In this document: piece by piece, positions 5,888 through 6,198 of the stretch
Layout of the letters: every line of letters starts with the position of its first letter
Numbering within the stretch: the first letter of the stretch is position 1
Source of the DNA: an uncultured Desulfovibrio sp.
GTDB lineage: Bacteria; Desulfobacterota; Desulfovibrionia; Desulfovibrionales; Desulfovibrionaceae
Assembly: GCA_947176055.1 (NCBI GenBank)
Contig: CAMWPE010000150.1
Span: forward strand, 1-6,198
DNA: 6,198 bases
Direction: 5' to 3'
Program-made: the position numbers and the translations under genes
The notes under the pieces: generated by a model
The model's input: only the letters and a program-made list of their open reading frames with translations
What the model was told of the DNA's origin: nothing
Database searches by the model: none

Positions 5888-5956
5888 GCCTCTATTTTTA
5901 AATTTAATTTCGCCGCCGCGCGGTCAATTTCGCTTTCCTTTCATCTCTTGTGCTTA

Positions 5957-6198
5957 TTAATGCGGTTCGCGGACGACGATTTCCTCTTTCAGTCCCGGCC
6001 GGCCCGCCGCGACGCCAGTTTCCGATTCATAAGACAGGTTTTCAATTTTTAATCCGCCTAATTCAGGATCTTGGCGACGTCGACCATAAATCCGTTTGCT
6101 TCCGGGCGGCGGATTCCGGCTAGTTAATAAAATGCTCCGACGCGTCGCGCTATCAAATAGATGATACGTCCTTTATAGTCAATTTGCCCGTCGCAAGC
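5957..6198 (-). pseudogene. Probable remnant of an unrecognised gene, broken by a stop and a frame change
   Basis: Three protein-like minus-strand stretches follow one another. From the right edge, one frame reads DGQIDYKGRIIYLIARRVG and stops at TAA (6126-6124). The same frame resumes as AGIRRPEANGFMVDVAKILN and stops at TAG (6066-6064). A different frame then reads LGGLKIENLSYESETG and RPGLKEEIVVREPH and ends in tandem TAATAA (5959-5954). Joined across one stop and one frame change near 6065, these would make a continuous protein C-terminus. The tandem stops lie 9 bases before the ATG of the next broken frame, an operon-like spacing. I do not recognise the product, and the 5' part would lie outside the window. 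Chance open frames remain possible, since no segment has a start codon with a ribosome-binding site. Confidence 0.3.

Larger units (their letters stand above)
5710..5944 (-). pseudogene. Small membrane-protein-like reading frame, frameshifted at its start
   Basis: From 5940 to the TAA at 5712-5710 the minus strand is open for 76 codons but has no start codon at its head. Just upstream, an ATG at 5944 leads into the wrong frame. Removing one A from its ATGAAAGG would give a complete 77-residue protein. That product has a charged helix-like N-terminus (KESEIDRAAAKLNLK), a hydrophobic segment (about residues 31-52, with LISYFIIDAPGLFATVCYL), then a basic patch (SKSRIRLQYR) and a Pro-rich tail. 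This would be one transmembrane helix. I do not recognise the family. Support is the terminator 15 bases downstream and the protein-like pattern. Against it are the lack of an intact start and ribosome-binding site, an antisense frame (5707-5901) that is also open, and two inverted repeats within it. It is best called a decayed or doubtful gene. Confidence 0.35.

Noticed and set aside
5707..5901. Plus-strand open stretch of 64 codons opposite the right-flank membrane-protein-like frame
   Set aside because: It has no start codon and its codons are in exact register with the minus-strand frame, as expected of a shadow. The nearby strong terminator supports the minus strand. The choice is not certain.
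1..6198. CRISPR array, insertion sequence, integrase or phage genes
   Set aside because: No regularly spaced direct repeats, transposase-like frames or terminal inverted repeats were seen.

Overview
The window is a bacterial chromosome fragment centred on the RNA polymerase operon. The minus strand carries an intact, unusually long rpoB (β subunit) followed by the first 74 codons of rpoC (β′), which runs off the left edge. A sugar O-acetyltransferase of the Maa/LacA/NodL family diverges from rpoB on the plus strand. The last 700 bases hold no intact gene with a normal start, only fragments that read like decayed coding sequence on the minus strand. From memory, the RpoB and RpoC N-termini most resemble Desulfovibrio-type (Desulfovibrionales) proteins; I could not run a search. 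Broken reading frames beside intact core genes would fit a lineage undergoing gene loss, but that is inference.

Layout, left to right: partial rpoC (minus); an 88-base gap that is mostly a strong intrinsic-terminator-like hairpin; rpoB (minus, 1443 codons from its best-supported ATG); a 283-base divergent control region; the acetyltransferase (plus); then a convergent region where an imperfect plus-strand terminator and a clear minus-strand terminator face each other; then the degraded minus-strand flank to the right edge.

The regulation of rpoBC is the most interesting part. The usual upstream neighbours rplKAJL are absent, so rpoBC appears to have its own promoters, with a TATAAT box at 4887-4892 and a second weaker candidate. 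The leader of roughly 200-235 nt contains a GGGAGG ribosome-binding-like site, a possible 10-codon mini-ORF, and a minus-strand intrinsic terminator about 93 bases before the rpoB start. A second terminator-like hairpin begins 6 bases after the rpoB stop and lies before rpoC. Both look like points where transcription could be attenuated, setting rpoB and rpoC levels separately. RpoB also carries an expanded lobe insertion (SI1) with three copies of a short module where, from memory, E. coli has two.
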